Part shown: positions 38,512 through 52,424 of the stretch, one piece after another | How the letters are laid out: every line of letters starts with the position of its first letter | How positions within the stretch are numbered: position 1 is the stretch's first letter | Assembly: GCF_002775205.1 (NCBI RefSeq) | Contig: NC_036445.1 | Coordinates: forward strand, 3,554,802-3,618,801 | Length of the DNA: 64,000 nucleotides | Direction: 5' to 3' | Origin: Xiphophorus maculatus | Taxonomy: Eukaryota > Chordata > Actinopteri > Cyprinodontiformes > Poeciliidae | Notes under the pieces: generated by a model | What the model was told of the DNA's origin: nothing | Databases searched by the model: none | The model's input: only the letters and a program-made list of their open reading frames with translations | Position numbers and translations under genes: made by a program

Positions 38512-38517
38512 AATAAA
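38512..38517 (+). other. Poly(A) signal of siglec-like gene A
   Basis: AATAAA 200 bases after the stop codon, in an AT-rich 3'UTR. Confidence 0.5.
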
Positions 38518-40592
38518 ATTTGTTTACTAAAGGGATGTAAAAAGACATTTTTATAAAAGCAATTTATACACAATTTAGCAATTAAAGAATCACTTAAATG
38601 TGTCAGAATTTATTAGAAGATATATATCATTTATTACTTTTGTAAGCCATTTATTAAGGACAAATTGTATTTGTTTTAAAAAATTAAGGTGAGATTGTTG
38701 ATTTTGTGCACATCAAATGTACAAACAATAATGTTTTATAATTGTGTTCTGTAATGTAGCAATGCAATTCTGACTGACCAACATTTGTTTGTAGTTATTT
38801 TTGCTTTATTAAAACTTTGTATTACCATTTTGTATCAAATTCAATTAATTATTTAATGATTTTTGGATGTGGTATAAAGATGGTCAATAAGCTCCTTTAA
38901 AATTATGCATGATGCAAGCCTGTGTTTATGTGTACAATATATGAACATCATCAATACATGTAAAAGTGGATGAGGTTTTAAGAAAAAAGATGCAAGATGC
39001 TTGTTAAGCAGGCATTTAGAACGAAACACTTGCATAGCTTGTAGTAACAGTCAGCAGAGGGCAGCCTACCACTAACATACAAGTCTGCATTAAAACCTTT
39101 GGCACTCTTCAAACATGTTTGAGACTGATGTGCACAAAGCAATGGACAGTCAAAAGATTTTATATATTTACAGTTTCAGTTTAGCTGCTAAAATAAAGTG
39201 AATGATTTGGCTTTTAAATAAAGCAGCTGCTGGGTTGTTCAGTCATTTTTCATGTTGGTGTGGCTTGTCTTGGTTTCCACGGTGAGGTGAAGCTTTGATC
39301 AGTGAATAGCGACTGGATGCATTGCTCATTCCATCTGTTTCTAACACTGAGACACTATTGAGATGATCTGATGAAAATAAAACTGTAAGATACAGTGTAC
39401 ATGTAATATTTGTCACTCTGATCTGGGTCTCAACTTTACGACAGAAAAAAAAATCAACAAAATCCAAATGTGTAAGTGAACTGTCATAAATTCAGCTGGG
39501 AAGAATTTGAATACAATTTTTAAATAGTTGACATGCAATTATTACTTCATCGTTCTTAGAGTCTTTGAAGCATTAACTGCAACATAGAAAACAATGCAGA
39601 AACAGAATGCATGTCACCATTAGCTCTAAATTATTAAAATAGGAAATCAATGTTGACACACTATACAATGCATAGGAATGGCTACATGATGGAACTTATT
39701 ATGGCTAAAATGTATAAGAGCTCAACTATCAACAAAATGCTTGTTGAATCCCCCACCATACCACTCCACATGTGAACTGGAGTTAGTGAATTTTTAAGTG
39801 TATGAAGTTGTTCCAAAGAGGTCTCTCTAACAAACAAGAGAAAAATATTTCCTTATGAACAGTCTTCATGAGGAAAAAATATGCACTTCTTAGATTAACT
39901 TTTGTTCACGATAATGGTTTACGAATTTTGAAGATGATGATGTCCCAGTTAGCCTTAAACACATACAATTGGTCCTTTTAGTTATTAAAAATCAGTTTCA
40001 TTATTAAAAATATATGCTAATATATTTTTAGATATATAGATGCTAAAGACTACTGCATTAGCACATACAGTAGTGTTAATTATACTTTTAACTAGTGTAA
40101 AGATCAGATCTTAATTTAGCTGCCTGCCAGAAAGAGCCACTAGAGGCCTCCGTAACCTCATGATAAAATGTCTCAATACTACTCCAGTGAACATTGCAGG
40201 TTGGTAAAGAAAACTACATTAGCACATAGTGTTAATTATATCAAATCAAAAATCAAATCAAATTTTATTTGTATAGCACATTTCAGCAGCAAGGCATTTC
40301 AAAGTGCTTTACATCGTATCACAAAGTCATCTAGTGGGGGGTTCTTGTTTTTGCATCCATAAAAGGTTTACTGGTTACACTCCTACTGTGTTATATGGAA
40401 CAAAATGCCTGCCAGAAAGTGCCACTCCCCTTGGTGGAATGTCTCAATGGTATAGCTGAGGAAAAAAAGCCACATCCTGTATTGCTATATTTTGGCATCT
40501 CAAGACTGAACTTTCCACTGAATCCATTTCTGCATTTTAAATGTTCATGCTGCACTGAAGGAGCAGGAGAGTAATCACTGAGGAATCAAACC
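38518..40592. other. Spacer between siglec-like genes A and B
   Basis: AT-rich, with one short fish repeat fragment at 40232-40318. The sequence just before the ATG of gene B (about 40.48-40.59 kb) may be its 5'UTR; no TATA box or other promoter element was identified. Confidence 0.4.
40232..40318. repeat. Fish dispersed-repeat fragment
   Basis: Contains aaatcaaattttatttgtat followed by agcacatttcagcagcaag and caaagtgctttacatc, a very common teleost repeat end. Only this terminal piece is present. Confidence 0.65.
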
Positions 40593-42862
40593 ATGTTTAC
40601 TGTCTTCTGGACGACATTGTTTTTCTTTTGGTGGGTTTCCACCACATATAAAGGTATCAGGAGTATTTTCTTTTTTATTATGATGTAGTGCTTAAAGCAA
40701 TTTTTATGTGACAATATTTTACTTTGATATTAAATCAATTTGTTTTGCTGATAAATGTAATCACAAAATGTTTGTTTAACCCTGTCAAGTTTTTAAAAAA
40801 CTTGTAAATCCTGAAACATTTACACACTTTGTTTCTGTACTAATAAAAATGATTGGTTAGATGAAAGCATCCTCAGTTTGCAAAGGTTTTGTAGTAGATG
40901 TTACAGTTATAACAAACACAAATATATAACTGCTTTGGTCTTTTCCTTCACACTAACAGTTGAATCAGCCCTTGGAAGACCGTCCTGTTACAATGGATTC
41001 TGCATCACTCTCAATGAGGAAATGATAACAGCCAAAGCTGGACTGTGTGTTGTGATACCATGTTCCTTCACCACTGCTGATGGATTTACACCAAAAAGTA
41101 TTGTCTGGCTTAAATGTGAACCACAGAAAAGGAGATGTAGTGACATTGACATAATATTTCACATAAATCGTTACAAGGTTCCATCAGAATTTCTAGGACG
41201 GGTTTTACTGTTGGATCCTGATGTGAGTCAGGGGAACTGCAGCATCATGATCAATGACCTCACAACATCTGATTCTGGATCATATCAGCTCAGAGTTAAT
41301 GGTTTTTACCATGGAACGGCAGATGGAGTTACGTTCCCTTCTAGAACAATTCTCTCTGTCAAAGGTATGAAAGGCAATAATAAGAACATCTATGGTTCTT
41401 CAATTCAGTGATTTGTAAAAATATACAACATGTTTCAAGTCTTTTTATATTACAGCGTCTAAAAAAACTTACCAGAATCTGTCAGTGTTTGTTGACCTCT
41501 GTTGGCAGATTGTAGTAACTGCATCAGCACCAAAACAAATCCACTCCTATTGATCAATGAAAATATCTTTACAGCTAAGCTAAAATTAGCTTGTTCCATT
41601 TAAATGTAAAATAAATAATAATATCTCCACTTGCTTTTATTTATCAACCATGTTATCATCAGATCTAAACCTGAGGCCCTCACTGATGATTCCTCCACTG
41701 ACTGAGGGACAGCAGGCCACTCTGACCTGCACTGCTCCTGGTCTCTGCTCTGGGTCTCCTCCTAACATCACCTGGATGTGGAGAGGAAAAATAGAAGAGG
41801 ACTATATCATCACAGGAAGCACGACTGCTTTAAAAACTCAGGATCTGACTGCTGTCACACAGAGACACAGCTCAACTCTGACCTTTAAACCTTCAGCTAA
41901 GCATCACAACACCAATGTAACCTGTAAAGTCAGCTTCACTGGAGACATAACGACAGAAGAGACAGTTTCTCTGAACGTAAGCTGTAAGTATGATCTGTAT
42001 CTTAGTGGGTTTCAATGTTTTTTTTTTTCAATTCTATAAATATGAAGTGTAAAACATTTATGCCACAGCTATGAGATATTTTACAAACATATGCTTACAG
42101 TGTTGGCAAAAATCCTGAAAGGCTCTGGATGTGTGCAACATGCAGAGGTCTTAAGCTGTGTATGCATCAGTGAGGGGTTTCCTTCACCCACCATCACATG
42201 GCCGCTACTAAAGAACCACACTGAGTACTCTGTCATCAACATTGTGTCAAACAACACTGTCAACAGCATCCTATCTCTTAGAAACCCTGGCAACATCAGT
42301 GTTGAATGTTTTAGCAGCAATGAAAATTGGGAAGTCAAAGAAAACCTCAGGGTGTATCGAGAGCTGTCAGAAGAAGGTACAACTTCCTTTGGCATGTTTA
42401 TTTCCTCTTTTTCCGCCATGTTCATTTAGATCAGAAACAGTGTGCTTTATGTATAATCAACTTTTTAAGCTTCCTTAAATCAAAAGTATCCAAACGCTTT
42501 ATTCAAACTCTGCTCCACAGAAACTCCAATTCACATGTATTTCTGTATTTTTACAGCTTATCACGAGAAACATTGTGTTTCTGGCTTTGGAGCTCTTCCC
42601 TGGGTCATTGCTGGTGTTTCACTCAGTGTACATGTTTTCTGTATGATCTACATTTGGCACCTTTGGTAAGATACATGATGTTTATTTCATGCTTTTCAGG
42701 CCAAATTAAGGTATATGGGCTGTATAGTTGAAATAACGTGTTTCTTTTCTTCAAAGGAACACAAGAAAAAAAACAAACCTCACTGAAGATCAAACTTATA
42801 TGTCTCTGCGAAAACGTGATACATCAGCAGAGTATGATGTTATTGTCCAAAGACCACAGTAA
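40593..42862 (+). CDS. Siglec-like receptor B with ITAM-like cytoplasmic tail
   Basis: Six coding exons: 40593-40653 (signal), 40960-41364 (V-set), 41663-41983 and 42101-42376 (C2-set), 42557-42665 (TM) and 42757-42862 (tail), giving about 425 aa. The V domain keeps [14 protein letters not shown] and YQLRV (arginine about residue 132). The first C2 opens [18 protein letters not shown] and is close to that of genes A, C and D. The second C2 ([15 protein letters not shown]) matches the last C2 of gene A. The TM has no Lys or Arg, only a His. The 34-residue tail has [19 protein letters not shown], which fits D/ExxYxxL-x8-YxxI, an ITAM. An activating receptor is inferred, unlike neighbour A. Identity as a Siglec is well supported; the signalling direction is inference from motif spacing. 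Confidence 0.88.
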
Positions 42863-43122
42863 CATGCTTCCAGAGATCACTCTCACTTGGATCTTACATA
42901 AAGAAAATGACTTTTTAAAAAAAATTAACTTCAGTATTTTACATGCAATAGAAGAGTGGATTTATGTTTTCTAGAAAAGAAAAATGATTTGATCCACAAT
43001 TGCTAAATACAGAGAAATAGTAATTGTCTCTAGATAAGAATAATATATACCATATAATATAACAAGAATGATGAATATTGTATAGATTTGTGTTCTGGAG
43101 TGCTGGCATCAGCTCTTCATTA

Positions 43123-43128
43123 AATAAA
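43123..43128 (+). other. Poly(A) signal of gene B
   Basis: AATAAA 261 bases after the stop. The paralogous 3' flank of gene D lacks this signal because the sequence corresponding to about 43107-43807 is absent there. Confidence 0.5.
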
Positions 43129-44020
43129 GATGGATGAGAACAGATCAGGTTGGTCAGTTTATTTCTCGAGAGTATGGAAAACAGATTAGCACCCCACTGC
43201 GATCTACCCTACTTTGAAGACAGAGTCGAGTTGCACACATACACATATCCTTTCTTACAGAAAGAAAAAATAAACATATTTACTTCCTCTAATATGACTT
43301 CCTTAAAGGAAGGAACAAACATTTTAGATAAGGAGTGCACACATTCAAGTGAGAAAGCCGTTGGCAGTAGGTGTGAACACTTCCCATAAGCATATAGTAT
43401 ATGTTACCCTGCAACCTTAGATGGATGGATGAGGGTAATATAGAGAATGATCTTCCCTCAATGTGTGATGCTGTGGTATGAGAAGGAATTTATTCTTCTT
43501 CATCTGTGTTATAGCACTTCATATACAACATACTTCAGGTATCGCCTACTTCAATAGAGAACTATTAGCTTCATTACATCAGAAATGGATATAATACTCC
43601 TTTAAACCAAACAATTATTCTTTTAACATGCTCCATTTAGCATTATGAATCCCATCAAATGACAAAATTAATTCACAAATAGCTTTTACTTCTCTAAACC
43701 ATATTAAATTTGTAGTTAGTGCTTTAAATCCAATACCTTCTCCCCTTGTCTGAGACCTTTTGTATTTAACTATCAAAATAAAAATGTACGAAATGCCTTT
43801 TAAGTATTTCAATAGCTTTTACCATTTTTAATCAGCACAAATAAAATATATTTTAACATTTAAGCATCTTAGCTTTTAACAGTACTGGTTGTTTCGATAG
43901 AATAATAATAGTTTACATCTCACATAACAAACTCTATTTTGTTGCTATGCCCAAACATTTTGAGACCAAGAGCCACTTTTTACCACACAAGCCGGCTGAG
44001 AGCTATCACGTGTCAAAATA

Positions 44021-44098
44021 CACTGCTCAAAAAAATAAAGAGAACACTTAAACAGGTGTTTAACTCTTAAAGTGTTCCCTTTATTTTTTTGAGCAGTA
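44021..44098. mobile_element. Palindromic Tc1-like MITE, 78 bp
   Basis: Starts CACTGCTCAAAAAAATAAAG and ends with its inverted form (tttttttgagcagta). It is flanked by TA (44019-44020 and 44099-44100). The paralogous site near 57.11 kb has an uninterrupted aaaatagattataaat, which fixes both the insertion and the TA duplication. Confidence 0.92.
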
Positions 44099-44110
44099 TA
44101 GATTATAAAT

Positions 44111-44326
44111 AGGGGCGTGCTGTGGTGGCGCAGGGGGTTAGCACGCCCCACGTTTGGAGGCCTTAGTCCTCGACGCGGACGTCGTTGGTTCGACTCCCGG
44201 TCCCGACGACCTTTGCCGCATGTCTTCCCCCCTCTCCTCACCCTCCTTCCTGTCTGCCTACTGTACAAAAAATACGAGCCACTAGCACTGCAAAAACTCT
44301 TCGGAGAAAAAAATAGAAAAAAAAAA
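44111..44326 (+). mobile_element. tRNA-derived SINE with perfect target-site duplication
   Basis: The head has an A box (tggcgcagggggttagcac region) and a B box ggttcgactcc (44187-44197). The tail is A-rich. A perfect 9-bp duplication ATTATAAAT flanks it (44102-44110 and 44327-44335). The paralogous copy at about 57.11 kb has the empty site. The body (gccgcatgtcttccccc) is a SINE type I associate with cyprinodontiform and related fish, which is weak taxonomic evidence. Confidence 0.93.
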
Positions 44327-44928
44327 ATTATAAATAAAACTCTATTGACTTATTTTATATAAGTTATAGCAGACATATTAAAGAGATAGAAAACCTAAAT
44401 TCTGACACTGGGAGAGGGTTGCTAGTTTGTCCTAGTCGGGCCAGCAGGAGTCAGTGGTTGATTAGCTAATTTCAACACCTGATCTGCTAGTGACCTGTCA
44501 GAGAGTCGGCCTGTGGGTCACCTATTTTTTGCTAATGGAACCAAAATTGGCACACAGAATCGGTGCAACACCTTATTGAAACAATAATTACAGTGACTAT
44601 TGTTTTTGTCTGATCACTTGGATCATTCATTTAAACAAGTTTGTTGAGTTCTTTTTCTTGTCTTTTAAAAACATTTAGGATCTTACTGAATACTTTTTTT
44701 TGCGTGTAGGAAGAGATCGTCTCAGCCTCCTGGTGGAGTTCAGTTTTTTGTCACCAGAAGACGATACTGCCGAGATCAACTCAAAACCTTCCTGAGATCG
44801 ACTAGTGAATTGTGACCGATGTATTGAGCACCCGTAACAGTAGCAATCATACTGCAAATATTGCTTACTGCAATATGTGCTGGCCTATTTTGCATACAGC
44901 CACAAAAGCCAATTTAAAATGTCAAATA

Positions 44929-45335
44929 AAGAGTCTCGGTGAAAATGCGTTTATTATTAACTCTTTGGTGCAAATAATTTATTGAAAATTGATTTATTCA
45001 CTGCACGTTTATGTCTGTTTGTGTAAGGCAGAGATGGAACTGCACATGAAAACGGCCCTTTAAACCAATCAGACCATCAACACAAAAGAGACATAATCAA
45101 AACTGTCAGTTATTACCCCGTGATAATAACTCAGAAATAGTCCAAATAGTTTGAATGTATTTTTTTTCTTTCTTTTATTTCCTTCTTATGGAAAGTTTCC
45201 GTTTATATCATAGGTCTTTGGTGCATTTTTATCCTAAAGAAAAAGATATGTCAGATATTTCACAATATATTAACATACATGGAAAAATCTAACGCAAAAG
45301 AAAAAAAAATCCCCATATTCCCTAGAGGCCTCCGT
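44929..45335. mobile_element. Decayed single arm of the foldback element family
   Basis: Matches the right arm of the 18.5-20.1 kb element from 'gaaaatgcgtttattattaa' through 'ataataactcagaaatagtc' to 'cccatattccctagagg', with many substitutions. The other arm is missing. In the paralogous copy near 57.76 kb only the first about 30 bases remain. Confidence 0.8.
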
Positions 45336-45758
45336 AACCTCAGACCTGCAGAAAGGTAATGAGACAGAGAACTATATATGTTGCCATCAGGAATCCCAGT
45401 CCAGTTTGATTACCTGCTGTTGCTGCTGAACAGGCATGAGCCAACTCAATGAACAGCAGAAGACTCCCCACTCTACTTTGCAATAATCCTTTATTTAAAG
45501 TGGAGTGGACATCTTTGCAGTTGTGTGCTTATAAATAGTAAATGACCTGTAGTCCAGATGGTCCTAAAGTGCTCCACACTATATTCACTCACTCATCCAT
45601 CGATAAATACATTGTAGTCACAGCTTCCCTGGGGCAGTCTGACAAAAGTGGAGCTGCTCTACATGTGGCCCATTTGATAAGTCACATTGTGCTTCTAGGC
45701 CCAATTATTCTATGTAGGTTGTATATTTGCAATAACAATGGTTTTCTTTTCTTCAAAG

Positions 45759-45815
45759 AAACACACACACACAGAAAAAGCAAAGCCCACTGAGAACGAT
45801 CAAACTTACATGTTT
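45759..45815 (+). pseudogene. Relic siglec-like tail exon in the B-C spacer
   Basis: The acceptor context tttcttttcttcaaag and the following bases align to the tail exon of genes B and D. The coding phase is broken by an ACAC expansion and substitutions, though gatcaaacttacatgt is still readable. It is a leftover of a lost receptor gene. Confidence 0.7.
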
Positions 45816-45843
45816 CCTAAAATATTAATTAATTTATTTATAC

Positions 45844-46046
45844 CAGAGGTGTCCAAAGTCGGTTCTCGAGGGCCGACATCTTGCATGTTTTAATTCTCTC
45901 CCTGGTTTAACGCACCTGGATCAAATGACGGCTCATTAAAGGCCTAAGAAGAACATTGACATGCTGAGAAGGTTGTTACTACCACCAGGGAGAGAACTAA
46001 AACATGCAGGATGCTGGCCCTCGAAGATCGACTTTGGGCACCCCTG
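45844..46046. mobile_element. hAT-type MITE, 203 bp, with empty paralogous site
   Basis: Ends CAGAGGTGTCCAAAGTCGG and CGACTTTGGGCACCCCTG are inverted repeats. A perfect 8-bp duplication ATTTATAC flanks it (45836-45843 and 46047-46054). The paralogous sequence near 58.13-58.15 kb lacks it, so it inserted after the 14-kb duplication. Confidence 0.95.
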
Positions 46047-46199
46047 ATTTATACCTTAAATAAGAAGCTAAATGCAAATGGTAAACCACTAAGTTCAATA
46101 ATGGCTGTGAATTAAATGCATAAAAACAAAGTTATGAAAGTTGCACATAGCCTTAGCCATAGAAAAAATGCAAAGCAACAACATACTTACAAACCAACT

Positions 46200-46298
46200 T
46201 CCCCATTCTTAATGGTGCAGAAACAGGAAGAAATATAGAAAGAAGACAAGAATGTAGTTTCACCTTCAGTGAAGAGATTCACTGAAGACGAAACAGAG
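46200..46298 (+). other. Candidate 5' noncoding exon of gene C
   Basis: A purine-rich block with ggaagaaata ends in a donor (AACAGAG|gtaaat). Homologous blocks lie at about 51.86-51.97 kb upstream of gene D and 58.29-58.39 kb upstream of locus E. Conservation in all three copies and purine-rich GGAA sequence, as in many leukocyte promoters lacking TATA, make a leader exon or promoter-proximal element plausible. Confidence 0.35.
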
Positions 46299-46636
46299 GT
46301 AAATAAATCTTTGATTAATGCAATGCAGTTTAGCCCACATCAGACTGATAAACAGTACTTTCTTGCTGAATGAAATGAAAGTAACAATATAATGATTATA
46401 AATATAAATGTTATTCATATTTATATGCATTTGTCTTTACTGAAAAGTCACAATTGACTAACAGTAAAATTTATCTTAAACATTCTGCAAAGTAGTTATG
46501 CTGTCAGGAAATAAAATCCAGTATGGAAATGCTGTACTAAACGCAACGTTATGTCTGAACTTTATTTTGATTCAGTTTCAGTATTTTTCTGAACCTCGTA
46601 CGTAAAAGTTTCTCAATTGTTTGGAATGGACTGAAC

Positions 46637-49124
<2,488 letters not shown>

Positions 49125-49831
49125 CATGTTGATGTCAGGGATTACTGTCAATTGGATGCTCCATGCTGAAACTAGATTCATATCACTACTGTTTTAGACA
49201 CAACAGAAAAGAACAGGTGGTGAATGTTTCCTGGAGAAGAGAAATCAGTCCCACTAAAATTGTTAAAAGTACAGACATAGTAATTGTCTTAGCACAGGAA
49301 TAAGATATATCATGAATACAACTGGAAAGAAAAAATATTATAAGGATCTTCCAATTTATTTGTAATTACTTTTTTGTTTCCCCTTCTACGATTCGTTATT
49401 GAAGTTATATTGTTTTTTTTAGTTTTTCTGGAGTATATTTAAATTGTTGAATATTTATACACTCTGTAAATATTTATTGGAAATATTTATGTCCATATAT
49501 GCCTAAACAACGTATCTTCCTTAAAATGCAAGATTATCCTTTATAACTTACATTTCAATTGTAAATGTCAATTGGGTTTTTCTTTCTCATTTTACCTGAC
49601 ATGTCGTGTATGAACCTTAGGAAATAGTTTTTCTAATATAAATTACAGATAAAACATTATGCAGTCATTGATGCTCTTGTATAATACATTAAAGGTAATT
49701 TTATATTATTTTTGAACTTTAGGTGTGTATATTTGTGTGATTTATTCAATGTGTATCTCACCTATGGACTGCTAGAAAAATTCTAAAGGCCTCTCTAATC
49801 CTATAATGATAGTGGGTGTAGAAAAAGCATG

Positions 49832-49837
49832 AATAAA
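49832..49837 (+). other. Possible poly(A) signal of gene C
   Basis: AATAAA about 0.7 kb after the stop, conserved in the 3' flank of locus E at 63929-63934. Confidence 0.3.
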
Positions 49838-51480
49838 TGTTACCCTTTTTTGCTTTCCAAAAAAAAGAAGTAAATTCATACCTAGAAAAGAAAAACCTGA
49901 TTACCCTTGAATATACCAAATTACATTTTAGTTTACATATAATATATGTGCTTCAGTAGTCAGCATTTATTAGTTATGTTTTTCATTTTTACCACATAAA
50001 TTGAGGAAGTAAAGATAAAAGGAGATGGATGAGACGAGCTAATACACACTCATATATCAGAAATAAGATCTAGACTGACTGCAACATGAATATTAGAGTA
50101 GAATAAAAAAAACTTTAATGTCTCTTGACTTGGTAGCAGCAGCAAAGTAACATGCGAGTTAAAGCATCTAGGTTCAAAATAAAAAAAACATTCAAAAAGA
50201 GAATAAGAATAACTAACTGTGCAAAAAGAGCAAACTTACAGCATAAAGTTACACTGTATAATTTTCAAAAACAGTATAATCAGATTCAAAGAAATGTCCA
50301 ATTGTGTAGAAAAATAAAAATATAAAATGTTAATGTACATTTCTGCATAAAAAATAACATACTATTTACTAAAAAAAACTATAACGGCAGGGATATAGAT
50401 GCCTTTAGAATATAAAGACAGTTATAAATTCTAACAGATGCTCGGAGGAAGTACAAATATGGTAATGCTCTTTTGTACACCAACGATGCATCAGTCACTG
50501 AATGAAGTCTATAGTTCTGCAACAGTTTCCTGCCTGGAGACGTTATTCTTGATGGTATTTTATTATTAGCAGTAATATATACCAGTACATATATCCATAT
50601 ATGGCAGCCTGCAGCTCTGACCATCTTTAAACACTTCAGCCACTTGTCTTAAAATAGTTACTGAGATCTTGAGATAAAATCTGTTAGACACTAAACTGGT
50701 CTTTCTTAAGAGCCTATGAAACCACTTCCTCTCAGCTCCTGATGAGCAACACACTACAGAAGACAGTGGATGCCATCATCGAGTAAAAAATGTTTTTAAT
50801 ACACAAAAATGTTAGAAATTTTTCTTCCATAATTACTAAAAAACAATGTATGTCCCTAAATTTAGTTTACATACTTTTTCCTAAGGGGGGCAGCATTGTG
50901 AAAGATTGCTGTGTCAACATGGGATTGTCAGATGAAACCTACAGGAAGTTGATGCTGTCGCCCTCTCTACCTCAAACCTGCAGAAAGGTGGGGGGGAGCT
51001 GTTGGTAATATATGTATGAATGTAACCCTTTCTTTAACCAGGTGTGTCTCATTGAGATTAAAAATGTCTTTTTCAAGAGAGATCCGGCCAAGACTAAGAT
51101 CTACAACTATGGTGATATCAGAAAACTTACTCTGGCTTCTTTACCTGCAGCTGCTCCTGAACAACCATGAGGCAACATAGTGAGCAGTAGAGGACTCAGC
51201 ACTCTACTTTGCAATGATCCTTTACTGAAAGTGGGGTCAGCATCATTGTAGTTGGGTGTCTATGGCAATTAGGAAGTGGCCTGTAAATGAAATTATTCCA
51301 AAGTGTTTAGCATTATAATCATCCATTCAGCCATTCAGATGCACATTCATATTGATTGTGGTAAGATACATTGTAGACACAGCTTCTACAAGACAGTCTG
51401 ATAGAAGTGACACTGCCATGAGACAGACTGAGTGGGGGATCTACCACAGGACGAACTACTGTATATAGGCTGTACATTTG
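49838..51480. other. Spacer between genes C and D with old repeats
   Basis: A stretch at about 50105-50755 may be a heavily decayed LINE 3' portion on the minus strand, but no diagnostic reverse transcriptase motif is left. At about 51020-51115 lies a fish dispersed repeat (tttaaccaggtgtgtctcat followed by tctttttcaagagagatc). The rest is AT-rich and unassigned. Confidence 0.4.
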
Positions 51481-51503
51481 CAATGGTTTTCCTTTCTTCG
51501 AAG

Positions 51504-51562
51504 GAACACAAGAAATAAAATAAGAAACTAGTGAAGAAGATCAAACTCATATGTCTCTGCAA
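51504..51562 (+). pseudogene. Relic siglec-like tail exon in the C-D spacer
   Basis: The acceptor-like ttcctttcttcgaag and gaacacaagaaat align to the tail exon of genes B and D. The frame is broken by stops, yet gatcaaactcatatgtctct remains readable. It marks another lost receptor gene. Confidence 0.7.
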
Positions 51563-52424
51563 ATTTGGATTCATCTGTTTTTGCTCTAAATAAGAAGTTA
51601 AATGAAATGGTAGGCTTAAATGCAATAATGGCTGCAATTTAAAAGCATAAAAAATATTGTTGTCAAAGTTTTCCATGTTCATAATCATAGAAATAATGCA
51701 AAACAACCTCTTAGTAAATGATTTATGATGATGAAATAATGAAAAAATATACAAACACATGCATTATCACAACTTATTAAATTTATAGTTTATAAAGCCT
51801 GAGTCTCACTCATTGGTTGAGCAGCTTTTTTTTCATAAAAGTGCTCACAAACCAACTTCCCAATTCTTAATGCAGCAAAAAAGGAAGAAATATGAAAGAG
51901 AAAAGAAGAAGGCGGTTTAGACGCCTGTGAAGAAAGTCACTGAAGACGAGTGGAAAGGTGGACAAAAAAAGAGGTGAATAAAACTTTTATTTACACAATA
52001 CTTTAGCTCTCAGATTGATGAACAAAATAATTCAATGTCTACGTGTGTGTGTAAGTTGGGGTGGGAGAGTTAAAGAGAAAAATCAGTGCTTTCTTGCTGA
52101 ACAAGGTTACAAATGAATTGTAATGCCACAGAGGTGTGCAGTATATAAATTCTCCTGATGATTACAAATTTTAATTATTCATAGTTCCATTTTATTTGTC
52201 TTTACTGAAAAGTTGTAAAGTCATAATTAGGTAGCAAAACATTATGTAAAACATTCATAAAGTGCAGTTATATATACTGAAATAAAATCCAATACAGAAA
52301 TGTTGCATTGAATGTGTGATGTTATGTCTGAACTTTGCTTCAGTTTCAGTATTTGTCTGAAACTCCTGGATAAAAGTCTTTTCCCTGTTTGGAATGATCT
52401 GAATGTTTCAAGCTTCAAATCAGG

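Noticed and set aside
42557-42665. Coupling of receptors B-D to a DAP12-type adaptor
   Set aside because: The TM segments contain no Lys or Arg, only a His, so the usual charge pairing is absent; the tail ITAM is a better explanation.
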